Shown here one piece after another: positions 19,823 to 28,436 of a stretch of 64,000 nt of DNA. The notes under the pieces were generated by a model. That model ran no database searches. It had not been told where the DNA came from and was given only the letters and a program-made list of their open reading frames with translations. A program made the position numbers and the translations under genes. This DNA is from Rhodococcus spelaei (GTDB lineage Bacteria > Actinomycetota > Actinomycetes > Mycobacteriales > Mycobacteriaceae), in the NCBI RefSeq assembly GCF_006704125.1, contig NZ_VIGH01000005.1:62001-126000 (forward strand), in the 5' to 3' direction. Position 1 is the first letter of the stretch. Every line of letters begins with the position of its first letter.

Positions 19823-21466
19823 ATGCGCACGGTTCGTGGGTCGCTTCGGGTCTGGAACGGAATCGCGCTGGGCACGGCGCTGGTGCTCGGGGTCGGCGTC
19901 GTCTCGGGGGTCCTGCACAAACCGAAGAACGATCCCGACTCGGTGGTCGCGCAGTTCGTCGGGGCGCTCAACGCCCACGACGTGGACGCCGCGGCCGACC
20001 TGACGTCGTATCCGAGTGCGGCGAAGGCGTCGATGAAGCAGATGTTCGACGCGCTCGAGCCCGAGAAGGTCGACTTCGACGTCAACCAGGTGATCAGCCT
20101 CGGTCCCGACTCGGGGATGTTCAACGCCGCGGCGACCTGGGACCTCGGCAAGGACCGCACCTGGAAGTACAACGTCGACGGCTGGGTCCGCAAGCTGTCG
20201 GTCGGCTGGCGGGTGTCCTGGAATCCGCAGACCCTCGCGCCCGGCATCGGTAACGGTCGCACCCTCCGACTGGACCGCACCGATGCCGCACCCCCGACCG
20301 TGTTCGACATCGCCGGCGTGCCCCTGATGACCGAACAGCGCATCAACGCGGTGAAACTCGACCCGGCGACCATGCCCGATCCGGTGGGAACGACCACCCG
20401 GCTCGCGAAGGTCATCGAACCGGTCGCGCCGCTGATCACCGCGGAGTCGATGCAGCAGGACCTCGCCGCGGCGCACGGCAAGCAGGTCACCGCGGTGAGC
20501 CTGCGCGACGGTGACTTCGCGGTCCTCGAGAACGATCTGCGGGCCATCCAAGGGGTGGTGATCGACGCCCAGCCCAAGCTCATCACCGTGGACCGGCGGG
20601 TCACCAGCCCGGTCGTGGACGCGATGCGCAACGTCTGGCAGGCGAACCGCGACGCGACCGCAGGCTGGGCGGTGAACGCGGTGGCCCCGGACGGCACCCG
20701 GACGCCGCTGACCGGCTACCAGGGCCCGCCCGGGCCGGACATCAGGGCGACCCTGGAGCCGCACCTGCAGTTGGCGGCGGAGGACGCTGTGGTCAGCGTC
20801 GGGACGCCCGCCGCGATCGTCGCGATCCAGCCGTCGACCGGTGCGCTGGTCGCGGTCGCGCAGAACAACCAGGCCAGCGACCAGGGGCCGATCGCGTTCA
20901 CCGGGCTGTACCCGTCCGGCTCGGCGCTCGACCTGGTCCGCACCGCCGCGGCCGCGCAGAACACCGACGTCGAGCACGCGGCCAAGGAACTCGGGCTCGC
21001 GCTCGGCTACAAGATTCCCGGCCTCGACCAGCAGACCGCAACCTTCCCCAGCGGCGGGCCCAACCTGATGCGAGCGGCCTCGGACAAGAAGCCCGACGAC
21101 GTGATGGTCAGCCCGTTCGGGATGGCGCTGGTGGCCGCCGCGATCTCGCGCGGCGGCCCGACCGTCCCGGTGATCGCCGCGGGCCAGCCCGCCACGACCA
21201 CCGAGACCGCGCCGAACCTGCCGCCGGCGGTCGTCGACCAGCTGCGCGGCGTCATGCGAGACACCGTGCAGCGTGGCAACGCCAACCTGCTGGCCGGTTA
21301 CGGCGACCTGATCGGCGCGACCGGCGGGCACGACGACGACCGCTGGTTCTACGGCTCACGCGGTGACCTGGCGTTCGCGGTGTTCGTGCAGAACGCGGAC
21401 GGCGGCGATCAGGCGGTCAAGATGACCGACCGCATGTTCAAGGCGCTGGCGCACCCGCCCGCCTGA
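19823..21466 (+). CDS. PBP-like protein with degenerate transpeptidase domain
   Basis: A 547-residue protein. One helix (about residues 10-28) anchors it, then an NTF2-like MecA_N domain (about 35-150), a linker, and a region aligning by eye with class B PBP transpeptidases. The usual serine-lysine motif (PPGSTFK in relatives) reads PSGSALD at 364-370, so the lysine is Asp370. The KTG site reads ATG at 499-501, and the S-x-N segment seems missing. It is probably not a transpeptidase; a binding or scaffold role in the wall is possible. The ATG at 19823 was chosen as the signal-anchor start. Confidence 0.75.
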   Translation: MRTVRGSLRVWNGIALGTALVLGVGVVSGVLHKPKNDPDSVVAQFVGALNAHDVDAAADLTSYPSAAKASMKQMFDALEPEKVDFDVNQVISLGPDSGMFNAAATWDLGKDRTWKYNVDGWVRKLSVGWRVSWNPQTLAPGIGNGRTLRLDRTDAAPPTVFDIAGVPLMTEQRINAVKLDPATMPDPVGTTTRLAKVIEPVAPLITAESMQQDLAAAHGKQVTAVSLRDGDFAVLENDLRAIQGVVIDAQPKLITVDRRVTSPVVDAMRNVWQANRDATAGWAVNAVAPDGTRTPLTGYQGPPGPDIRATLEPHLQLAAEDAVVSVGTPAAIVAIQPSTGALVAVAQNNQASDQGPIAFTGLYPSGSALDLVRTAAAAQNTDVEHAAKELGLALGYKIPGLDQQTATFPSGGPNLMRAASDKKPDDVMVSPFGMALVAAAISRGGPTVPVIAAGQPATTTETAPNLPPAVVDQLRGVMRDTVQRGNANLLAGYGDLIGATGGHDDDRWFYGSRGDLAFAVFVQNADGGDQAVKMTDRMFKALAHPPA

Positions 21467-21497
21467 TCGAACGGCCTGTTTGCGGCCCGCCTGTGCG

Positions 21498-21701
21498 TCA
21501 CTCCTGGCGGTCACCCGGTCCGCTGTCCGGACCCTCGCCGGACCGGGGGTGGTTCCGTCGATTCATGTGCCACAAGAACTCCGGATCGTCGTCCGGACCC
21601 ACGACCCGGCCGGCCGGCGGTGCCTGAGTGTCCGGTCCGAAGGCCTTCCACAGCAGCACGGCCAGCGTCACCAGTCCGACGAGCGCCAACAGGTAGATCA
21701 C
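21498..21701 (-). CDS. Small single-helix membrane protein
   Basis: A 67-residue protein with a GTG start and a strong AGGAGG ribosome site 6 nt upstream. One helix (residues 2-18, IYLLALVGLVTLAVLLW) is followed by a charged, proline-containing tail with DDDPEFLWHMNRR. No family is recognised. The good ribosome site and clear helix support a real gene. Confidence 0.65.
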   Translation of the reverse strand: MIYLLALVGLVTLAVLLWKAFGPDTQAPPAGRVVGPDDDPEFLWHMNRRNHPRSGEGPDSGPGDRQE

Positions 21702-21776
21702 GACGCACCTCCTTGAAGTTCAGGGTAGTCGGGCGACCAGGCCATGACGATCACCCGACAATCCGTGACGGCAGTA

Positions 21777-21837
21777 CGCGAACGGGCGGTTGCCGGGTCG
21801 GCCTCTCGGCCGACGGTCCGACAACCGCCCGTTCGCG
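21777..21837 (-). terminator. Nested perfect hairpin after the thiolase gene
   Basis: Arms 21777-21792 and 21822-21837 pair over 16 bp (CGCGAACGGGCGGTTG), and an inner stem pairs 21797-21803 with 21808-21814 (GTCGGCC). It starts 14 nt beyond the thiolase stop on the minus strand. There is no T tract, so it is an actinobacterial-style hairpin. Confidence 0.7.
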
Positions 21838-21850
21838 GAACCAGTGGGTA

Positions 21851-23047
21851 CTACACCGAGACGATCACCGACGAACCGTGGCCGAACAGGCCCTGGTTGG
21901 CGGTGATGCCGATGCGGGCGCCCTCGACCTGGCGGCCCTCGGCCTGGCCGCGGAGCTGCCAGGTGAGCTCGCAGACCTGCGCGAGTGCCTGCGCCGGGAC
22001 GGCCTCGCCGAAGCAGGCGAGGCCACCGGACGGGTTGACCGGGATGCGGCCGCCGATGGTGGTGTCCCCGGCGCGCAGCAGGTGCTCGGCCTCGCCGCGC
22101 TTGCACAGCGCGAGGTCCTCCATCCAGTCGAGCTCGACCGAGGTGGCCAGGTCGTAGACCTCGGCGACGTCGACGTCCTCCGGCGAGATGCCGGCCTCCT
22201 CGTAGGCCGCGTAACCGATGGACTCTTTGAACGTGCGCTCCGGCGCCGGGACGGCCGAGGCCGACTCGGTGGAGAAGTTCGGCATGTCCATGACGGTCTG
22301 CGGGAAAGTCGGGGTGACGGTCGAGATGGCCTTGATCTTGACCGGATCCACGATGCCCTTCTTGCGGGCGTACTCCATCGAGGTCAGGATGATCGCCGCG
22401 CCGCCGTCGGAGGTGGCGCAGATGTCGAGCAGGTGCAGCGGGTCGGCGACCATCGGCGACGCGAGCACGTCCGCGGCGGCGACCTCCTTGCGGTACCGCG
22501 CGTTCGGGTTGTTCAGACCGTGCTTGGCGTTCTTGACCTTCACCGCGGCGAAGTCCTCGACGGTCGCGCCGTACAGGTCGATGCGGCGGCGGGCGTTGAG
22601 CGCGAAGTAGCCGGGGTTGGTCATGCCCATCAGGCGGAACCGCAGCCAGTCCGGGTCGTCCCAGCGCTCGCCGGCGTTCGGGGCGAGGAAGCCCTTGGGC
22701 GTGGTGTCGGCGCCGACGACCAGGGCGACGTCCGAGAGGCCGGCGAGAATCCGGGCGCGGGCGGTGTCGAGGGCCTGGGCGCCGGTCGCGCACGCCGCGT
22801 ACGAGGTGGCGACGCGGGCGCCGTTCCAGCCGAGGGCCTGGGCGAAGGTGGCGCCGGCGACGTAGCCGCCGTAGCCGTTGCGGACCGTCTCCCCGCCGAC
22901 GATGTAGTCGACGTCCTGCCAGTCCACGCCGGAGTCGGCGAGGGCGGCGCGGGCGGCCGCGACGCCGTACCTGACGAACGGCTGTCCCCATTTGCCCCAG
23001 GCGTGCATGCCGACGCCGAGGATCGCCACGTCGTGGTTGCTGTTCAT
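21851..23047 (-). CDS. Thiolase-fold lipid-transfer protein (SCP-x type)
   Basis: A 398-residue member of the non-decarboxylating thiolase superfamily. A cysteine lies in YAACATGAQAL near residue 85 at the usual nucleophile position, and the glycine-rich C-terminus NPSGGLACFGEAVPA is conserved. Related proteins pair with DUF35 partners in sterol side-chain breakdown as retro-aldolases or thiolases. The start ATG at 23047 overlaps the DUF35 stop (ATGA). Gene order resembles M. tuberculosis Rv1628c-Rv1627c, which I recall as KstR-regulated. The KstR-like box upstream supports a lipid or sterol role. Confidence 0.85.
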   Translation of the reverse strand: MNSNHDVAILGVGMHAWGKWGQPFVRYGVAAARAALADSGVDWQDVDYIVGGETVRNGYGGYVAGATFAQALGWNGARVATSYAACATGAQALDTARARILAGLSDVALVVGADTTPKGFLAPNAGERWDDPDWLRFRLMGMTNPGYFALNARRRIDLYGATVEDFAAVKVKNAKHGLNNPNARYRKEVAAADVLASPMVADPLHLLDICATSDGGAAIILTSMEYARKKGIVDPVKIKAISTVTPTFPQTVMDMPNFSTESASAVPAPERTFKESIGYAAYEEAGISPEDVDVAEVYDLATSVELDWMEDLALCKRGEAEHLLRAGDTTIGGRIPVNPSGGLACFGEAVPAQALAQVCELTWQLRGQAEGRQVEGARIGITANQGLFGHGSSVIVSV

Positions 23048-23490
23048 GCCTGTGCCCCGTTCTGTGCGGTGACCGGCTTCCAGCGCCAGATGGTGCGCTC
23101 GCCGGTCTCGTCGGTGTAGAGCGTCTCGACGACCAGCTCCACCTCGTTGCCCACCTTGAGGTCCGCCACGCCGAAGCCGTCGGCGACCTGACCGAGAACG
23201 ACGAGGCCCTCGGCGAGTTCGACCGCGGCCAGCGCGAACGGGACGTACGGGTCGGTGGTGGGGATGTACGGCGCCGGCGGCTTGTACTGCGCGTCGGTGT
23301 ACGACCAGACAGTGCCGCGGCGGGACAGCTCGACGTCGTCGAACTCCTCGCCGGAGCAGGCCGGGTTCTTGCAGAAGGTGGTTTCCCGGGGGAAGGAGAT
23401 CGTGCCGCAGGACCGGCACGAGCTTCCGATCAGGGCCGGCTCCGGGCCGGTGGTGAACCAGCCCTCGACGGCGGGGGTCGCGTCGCTCAT
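23044..23490 (-). CDS. DUF35 / OB-fold acyl-CoA-associated protein
   Basis: A 148-residue protein with an N-terminal zinc ribbon (CRSCG then FCKNPAC, about residues 25-46) and an OB fold (about 55-130). In sterol catabolism such proteins bind CoA esters and pair with thiolase-like aldolases such as Ltp2. The ATG at 23490 has GAGGA upstream. It is the first gene of a two-gene operon with the thiolase-fold gene, with overlapping stop and start. Confidence 0.85.
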   Translation of the reverse strand: MSDATPAVEGWFTTGPEPALIGSSCRSCGTISFPRETTFCKNPACSGEEFDDVELSRRGTVWSYTDAQYKPPAPYIPTTDPYVPFALAAVELAEGLVVLGQVADGFGVADLKVGNEVELVVETLYTDETGERTIWRWKPVTAQNGAQA

Positions 23491-23517
23491 CAAGTCCTCA
23501 TCTGCAGGGGCAAGACC

Positions 23518-23532
23518 CGACTCGGCGAGTCG
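23518..23532. promoter_or_regulatory. Perfect 7-bp inverted repeat in DUF35 5' leader
   Basis: CGACTCG-G-CGAGTCG, a one-base spacer palindrome, lies about 30 nt upstream of the DUF35 start. It could be a second operator or a leader hairpin; it is distinct from the KstR-like box. Confidence 0.35.
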
Positions 23533-23544
23533 TCACGAGACGGG

Positions 23545-23558
23545 TAGAACGTGTTGCA
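23545..23558. promoter_or_regulatory. KstR-like operator
   Basis: TAGAACGTGTTGCA fits the published KstR pattern TnnAACnnGTTnnA at every fixed position. On the minus strand it lies next to TAATAC (23559-23564), a good -10, so it covers the expected start of the DUF35-thiolase transcript. No kstR gene is in this window. Confidence 0.65.
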
Positions 23559-23564
23559 GTATTA
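23559..23564 (-). promoter_or_regulatory. -10 element of DUF35-thiolase operon
   Basis: TAATAC on the minus strand, adjoining the KstR-like box. The start would fall near 23552, about 62 nt before the DUF35 ATG. No clear -35 is seen. Confidence 0.5.
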
Positions 23565-23636
23565 CACGAAACGGGCCGGTCGCGGGGCAGAGATCCCACC
23601 CAGCGGGCCCGAAGTTTCCGAGGTAGGTTCGGACGC

Positions 23637-24605
23637 ATGGCCGCCGCCGCCGGGAGTGCCGTCGAGATCGACGTCGGAGGCCGCGTCGTGCGCGTCTCGC
23701 ATCCCGACCGCGTGTACTTCCCCGCGATCGGCGCCACGAAACTCGACCTCGTCGAGTACTACCTCGCCGTCGGGGACGGCGTCGTCCGCGCGCTGCGGGA
23801 GCGGCCGTGCATGCTCCACCGGTTCCCCGACGGGTTGGCTGGGGACAAGGTGCACCAGAAGCGGGTGCCGCGCGGAGCACCGCCGTGGCTGCAGACCGTC
23901 CGGGTGCACTTCCCCCGCTACAACCGGGACGCCGACGAACTGTGTGTCACCGAGCTCGCCGACGTGATCTGGGCGGTGCAGATGTCGACGGTCGAGTTCC
24001 ATCCGTGGAACTCACGGCGCGCCGATGTGGAGAAGCCGGACGAATGGCGGATCGACCTGGATCCGATGCCCGACTGCGGGTGGGATCGGGCGCTCCGGGT
24101 GGCCGGTGTGGTGCGTGAGGTCCTCGGCGAGCTCGGCGCGGTGGGCTGGCCGAAGACGTCCGGCGGTCGCGGCCTGCACGTGTACGTCCGGATCCGGCCC
24201 GACCACGGGTTCGCGGACGTCCGGCGGGCGGCGCTCGCCTTCGCACGCGAGGTCGAACGGCGGGTGCCGGGGGAGGCGACCACCACCTGGTGGCGTCGCG
24301 ACCGGGACCCGGCGGCCCTGTTCGTCGACTACAACCAGAACGCGCGCGACCACACGATGGCCGCGGCCTACTCGGTACGCGGGGTGCCGGAGGCGAGGGT
24401 CTCTGCGCCGATCCGCTGGGACGAGCTGGACACCGCCACGCCGAAGGACTTCACGATCGCGACGATGACACCGCGGTTCGCCGAGCTCGGCGACCTGCAC
24501 GCGGGCATCGACGACGCAGTCTTCGACCTCGCGCCGCTGCTCGAGTGGGCCGAGCGCGACGAGCGCGACGGCATCGAGAACCCGCCCGAACCGGGTGGGG
24601 ACTAG
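23637..24605 (+). CDS. Stand-alone LigD-type polymerase (PrimPol family)
   Basis: A 322-residue archaeo-eukaryotic-primase-like polymerase with no ligase or nuclease domain attached. The metal-binding DLDP is at 140-143 (Asp140, Asp142), the SGGRGLH nucleotide-binding motif at 175-181 with His181, and the third acidic residue Asp231 is in FVDYNQN. Relatives fill gaps or add nucleotides in non-homologous end joining and repair. TAGGTT at 23624-23629 lies 7 nt before the ATG, so a leaderless message is likely. It converges with bldC, 7 nt apart. Confidence 0.9.
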   Translation: MAAAAGSAVEIDVGGRVVRVSHPDRVYFPAIGATKLDLVEYYLAVGDGVVRALRERPCMLHRFPDGLAGDKVHQKRVPRGAPPWLQTVRVHFPRYNRDADELCVTELADVIWAVQMSTVEFHPWNSRRADVEKPDEWRIDLDPMPDCGWDRALRVAGVVREVLGELGAVGWPKTSGGRGLHVYVRIRPDHGFADVRRAALAFAREVERRVPGEATTTWWRRDRDPAALFVDYNQNARDHTMAAAYSVRGVPEARVSAPIRWDELDTATPKDFTIATMTPRFAELGDLHAGIDDAVFDLAPLLEWAERDERDGIENPPEPGGD

Positions 24606-24612
24606 TCGCGGC

Positions 24613-24825
24613 TCAGCGGGCGGTGGCCTCGGTGGTCAGCGAGCTCAGCAGCGCCATCACCTCGGACTCGCGGAAGCGGCGATGGCCGCCCGGGGTGCGC
24701 AGGGATCCGAGACGTCCGGCGTGTGCCCATCGCGTGACCGTCTTGGGGTCGACATGGAACAGGGCTGCCACCTGCCCGGGGGTGAGCAGTGATTCCTGGG
24801 TGGCTTGAAACGCGGGGACGCTCAT
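24613..24825 (-). CDS. bldC: BldC-type MerR-like regulator
   Basis: A 70-residue single-domain winged-helix protein (LLTPGQVAALFHVDPKTV, then RTPGGHRRFRESEV), with no effector domain, as in BldC and M. tuberculosis Rv0500A. BldC proteins bind DNA cooperatively at direct repeats and control development or metabolism in Streptomyces. The ATG at 24825 with GGGAGGG upstream was preferred over 24876, which would add 17 non-conserved residues. Confidence 0.88.
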   Translation of the reverse strand: MSVPAFQATQESLLTPGQVAALFHVDPKTVTRWAHAGRLGSLRTPGGHRRFRESEVMALLSSLTTEATAR

Positions 24826-24987
24826 TGAGGACCCTCCCGGAGCTAGTCGAAACGGATGTTGCGCACATGGTGGCATCGGGACCCCCGGGTACTCGAACTG
24901 TCTAATGTCGGTAAAGCGGAGGTAATTCGCAAAACGGATAAGTCCGGCACTGGTGAGCGGGCGGCGGCGGGTCGGTAGCCTGGGAGG

Positions 24988-25335
24988 GTGACTGATTCAT
25001 CCCGGGCCGCCGATTCTTCCGACAACGCCGCCGCGCCGCCGTCTGCCAAGGGCAGGCTGGCACGAGATCTGGCGCTGTACACCCTGGCCCGACTCGGCCT
25101 CGTGGTCCTGATCGCGGCGCTGATCCTGGGTGTCAGTCAGCTGATCAACGTCGACGTCCCGCTGCTGGTCGCGCTGATCTTCGCGGTCGTGATCGCGCTG
25201 CCCCTGTCGCTGGTGCTGTTCAAGTCGCTGCGCACCCGGGTCAACATGCAGATCTCGGCGGTCGACGAGCAGCGCCGCCGGGACCGCGACGACCTTCGAG
25301 CCAAGCTGCGGGGCGACGCGACCGGCGACAAGTGA
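24988..25335 (+). CDS. DUF4229 membrane protein
   Basis: A 115-residue protein with two helices (about 28-50 and 55-75), an acidic start and a highly charged C-terminus ([18 protein letters not shown]). TAGCCT at 24976-24981 ends 6 nt before the GTG, so it may be leaderless, although GGGAGG also lies between. Its stop overlaps the next start (GTGA), coupling it to the PLP enzyme. Function unknown. Confidence 0.75.
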   Translation: MTDSSRAADSSDNAAAPPSAKGRLARDLALYTLARLGLVVLIAALILGVSQLINVDVPLLVALIFAVVIALPLSLVLFKSLRTRVNMQISAVDEQRRRDRDDLRAKLRGDATGDK

Positions 25336-26432
25336 GTTCGCCCGCGGATCGGACCGTCGACCACAGTCGTCCGCGCGACTGGGTCGACAACGCGGTCCGG
25401 CTGATCGACGCGGACGCGCAGCGCAGCGCGGACACCCACCTGCTGCGGTACCCGCTGCCCACCGAGTGGAACGTCCAGCTCTACCTCAAGGACGAGTCCA
25501 CACACATCACCGGCAGCCTCAAGCACCGGCTGGCGCGCTCACTGTTCCTGTACTCGATCTGCAACGGATGGGTCACCCAGGACACGACGGTCATCGAGGC
25601 CTCGTCCGGGTCGACCGCGGTCAGCGAGGCGTACTTCGCGAAGCTGCTCGGCCTCGACTTCGTGGCCGTGATGCCGCGCAGCACCAGCCCGGCGAAGGTC
25701 GCGCTGATCGAGGCGCAGGGCGGCCGCTGCCACTTCATCGACCGCCCGTCGGAGATCTACACCGAGGCGAACCGGCTGGCCGCCGAGTGCAACGGGCACT
25801 ACATGGACCAGTTCACCCACGCCGAGCGGGCAACCGACTGGCGTGGCAACAACAACATCGCGGAGTCGATCTTCCAGCAGATGCGGCTCGAGCAGCACCC
25901 CGTCCCGGACTGGGTGGTGGTCGGCGCGGGCACCGGCGGCACCAGCGCGACCATCGGTCGCTACATCCGTTATCGCAGGCACGCCACCCGACTGCTCGTG
26001 GTGGACCCGGAGAACTCCGCGTTCATCGGCGGGTACGAGACCGGGTCCGCGGACTACACGACCGGCATGCCGTCACGGATCGAGGGAATCGGCAGGCCCC
26101 GCATCGAGCCCTCGTTCGTCGGGCAGGTCGTGGACCGGATGGTCGCGGTGCCGGACGCCGGCTCCATCGCGGCGGCCCGGCACGCCAGCGGTGCGCTCGG
26201 CAGGCGGGTCGGCGGTTCCACGGGGACCAATCTGTGGGGCGCGTTCGGGGTGATCGCGGAGATGCTCGCGGCCGGCAGCAGCGGCAGCGTGGTGACCCTG
26301 CTCTGCGACGGCGGCGAGCGGTACGCGGGAACCTATTTCGATGACGACTGGGTGCGCGGCGAGGGACTCGACCTGACCGGGCCGACCGCGGCGCTCGACG
26401 AGTTCGCCGCGACCGGCCGCTGGCAGGTCTGA
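25332..26432 (+). CDS. cds1: Cysteine synthase-like PLP enzyme (Cds1 type)
   Basis: A 366-residue fold-type II PLP enzyme. The PLP lysine is Lys64 (GSLKHRLA), the substrate loop is [10 protein letters not shown] and the phosphate loop is [14 protein letters not shown]. Length and sequence style resemble M. tuberculosis Rv3684 (Cds1), reported to release hydrogen sulfide from cysteine. Such enzymes cannot be told from cysteine synthases by motif alone. The stop lies 4 nt from the stop of the convergent exporter. Confidence 0.75.
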   Translation: MSSPADRTVDHSRPRDWVDNAVRLIDADAQRSADTHLLRYPLPTEWNVQLYLKDESTHITGSLKHRLARSLFLYSICNGWVTQDTTVIEASSGSTAVSEAYFAKLLGLDFVAVMPRSTSPAKVALIEAQGGRCHFIDRPSEIYTEANRLAAECNGHYMDQFTHAERATDWRGNNNIAESIFQQMRLEQHPVPDWVVVGAGTGGTSATIGRYIRYRRHATRLLVVDPENSAFIGGYETGSADYTTGMPSRIEGIGRPRIEPSFVGQVVDRMVAVPDAGSIAAARHASGALGRRVGGSTGTNLWGAFGVIAEMLAAGSSGSVVTLLCDGGERYAGTYFDDDWVRGEGLDLTGPTAALDEFAATGRWQV

Positions 26433-26436
26433 TCCG

Positions 26437-28320
26437 TCAGCGCGCGACGGCCTTCGTCTCGGCGTCCGCGAACTGGGTGCGGTAGAGCTCCTCGTAGCGT
26501 CCGCCCGCCGCCAGCAGTTCGGTGTGGGTGCCGCGCTCGACCACCCGGCCCGCCTCGACCACCAGGATGGCGTCGGCGGCGCGGATCGTCGACAGCCGGT
26601 GCGCGATGACCACTGAGGTGCGGCCGGTCAGGGCCTCGCCGAGCGCAGCCTGGACCGCCGCCTCGGAAGTGGAGTCCAGGTGTGCGGTGGCCTCGTCGAG
26701 GATCACCACCCGCGGGTGGGCGAGCAGCAACCGGGCGATGGTCAGGCGCTGGCGTTCGCCGCCGGAGAGCCGGTAGCCGCGTTCACCGACCACCGTGTCC
26801 AGTCCGTCGGGCAGCGAGTCGATCAGTTCCGTCAGGCGGGCCCGGCCGAGGACGTCCCACAGTTCCTCCTCGGTCGCGGTGGGGCGGGCAAGCAGGAGGT
26901 TCGCGCGCACCGACTCGTGGAACAGGTGCCCGTCCTGGGTGACCATCCCGACACTCCGCCGGATCGAGTCGGCGGTGAGGTCGCGCACGTCCACCCCGCC
27001 GAGTCGCACCGAACCGCTGTCGGAGTCGTAGAGCCGCGGAACCAGTTGTGCGATGGTCGATTTGCCCGCGCCCGACGAGCCGACGAGGGCGATCATCTGC
27101 CCGGGTTCGGCGCGAAAGCTGACCTCGTGCAGTACCTCGACGCCGCCGCGCGAATCGAGGGTCGACACCTCCTCGAGCGAGGCCAGGGAGACCTTGTCTG
27201 CGGACGGGTAGGCGAAGCGCACCCTGTCGAACTCGACCGACAGGGGGCCCTCGGGCATCGGTCGCGGGTTCGCCGGCTCGGCGATCAGAGGCTCGAGGTC
27301 GAGCACCTCGAATACCCGCTCGAAGCTGACCAGCGCGCTCATCACGTCGACGCGGGCGCTGGCCAGAGAGGTCAGGGGTGCGTACAGCCGGGTGAGTAGC
27401 AGTGCGAGGGACACCACCGAACCGGCCTCCAGGGAGCCGCGCAGCGCGAACCAGCCGCCGAGGCCGTACACCAGCGCCAGCGCGAGCGCCGAGACCAGTG
27501 TCAGTGCCGTCACGAATGCGGACTGAGTCATCGCGGTGCGGACGCCGATGTCGCGGACCCGCAGGGCCCGGACCTCGAACTGGGTGGACTCGTCGGCGGG
27601 CCGGCCGAACAATTTGACCAGGGTGGCGCCCGGCGCCGAGAAACGCTCGGTCATCTGGGTGCTCATCGAGGAGTTCAGGTTGGCTGCCTCGCGCTGAAGC
27701 CCGGCCATCTTGCGGCCGATCCGCCGTGCGGGCAGGACGAACACCGGCAGCAGCACCAGAGAGAGCACGGTGATCTGCCAGGAGATGCCCAGCATCACCA
27801 CGAGGGTCAGGGTCAGCGTCACCACGTTCGCGACCACCCCGGAGAGGGTGTTGCTGAATGCGCGCTGCGCGCCGATGACGTCGTTGTTGAGCCTGCTGAC
27901 CAGCGCGCCGGTGCGGGTGCGGGTGAAGAAGGCGATCGGCATCTTCTGGACGTGGTCGAAGACGGCCGTGCGCAGGTCCAGGATCAGGCTCTCGCCGATG
28001 CTCGACGAGAGGAATCGGTTGTAGAGCCCCAGTGCCGCCTCCATGACGGCGATCGCCGCGATCAGCAGGGCGAGTCGCACGACGACGTTCGCGTCCGAGC
28101 CCTGGACGATCGCGTCGACGACGCGGCCCGCCAGCACCGGGGTCGCCACGGCCAGGGCAGCGGTCGCGACGCTGACGACGAGGAACAGGATCAGACGCCG
28201 CCGGTGCGGTTGCGCGAAGCCGAGGATCCGGCGCAAGGTCGCTCGCGAAAAGGGTCGCTTCTCGTCCTGCGCGGTCATCATCTGGTGCATCGAGGACCAG
28301 GCGACCGATTCCATGCTCAT
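26437..28320 (-). CDS. ABC exporter, fused permease-ATPase
   Basis: A 627-residue half-transporter with six membrane helices in residues 40-330 followed by an ATPase domain. Walker A GSSGAGKST, the signature LSGGERQRLTIARLLL, Walker B VVILDEATAHLD and the H-loop IAHRLST are intact. It probably works as a homodimer exporting a drug or lipid. Two nearby Met codons (residues 1 and 3) could start. A MerR-type promoter 85 nt upstream suggests induction by a toxic or redox signal. Confidence 0.88.
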   Translation of the reverse strand: MSMESVAWSSMHQMMTAQDEKRPFSRATLRRILGFAQPHRRRLILFLVVSVATAALAVATPVLAGRVVDAIVQGSDANVVVRLALLIAAIAVMEAALGLYNRFLSSSIGESLILDLRTAVFDHVQKMPIAFFTRTRTGALVSRLNNDVIGAQRAFSNTLSGVVANVVTLTLTLVVMLGISWQITVLSLVLLPVFVLPARRIGRKMAGLQREAANLNSSMSTQMTERFSAPGATLVKLFGRPADESTQFEVRALRVRDIGVRTAMTQSAFVTALTLVSALALALVYGLGGWFALRGSLEAGSVVSLALLLTRLYAPLTSLASARVDVMSALVSFERVFEVLDLEPLIAEPANPRPMPEGPLSVEFDRVRFAYPSADKVSLASLEEVSTLDSRGGVEVLHEVSFRAEPGQMIALVGSSGAGKSTIAQLVPRLYDSDSGSVRLGGVDVRDLTADSIRRSVGMVTQDGHLFHESVRANLLLARPTATEEELWDVLGRARLTELIDSLPDGLDTVVGERGYRLSGGERQRLTIARLLLAHPRVVILDEATAHLDSTSEAAVQAALGEALTGRTSVVIAHRLSTIRAADAILVVEAGRVVERGTHTELLAAGGRYEELYRTQFADAETKAVAR

Positions 28321-28404
28321 AGGAGTGGGGCCTCTCAGTGTCGGGTTCTGACCGGTGCAACGCTACGGCGGGGGTGGGACATGCCCGCCTCGCGTGCCTT
28401 TCCG

Positions 28405-28435
28405 ACGGTAAAACCTGAAGTGCACTCGAGGTCAA
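28405..28435 (-). promoter_or_regulatory. MerR-type promoter of the ABC exporter
   Basis: On the minus strand, TTGACC (-35, 28430-28435) and TACCGT (-10, 28405-28410) are separated by 19 bp rather than 17. A 20-bp palindrome, ACCTnnAGTGCACTnnAGGT (28413-28432), fills the spacer. A long spacer with a centred palindrome is the hallmark of promoters activated by DNA-twisting MerR-family proteins. The -35 lies 1 nt from the 3' end of the cupin gene. No MerR effector regulator is nearby. Confidence 0.65.
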
Positions 28436-28436
28436 G

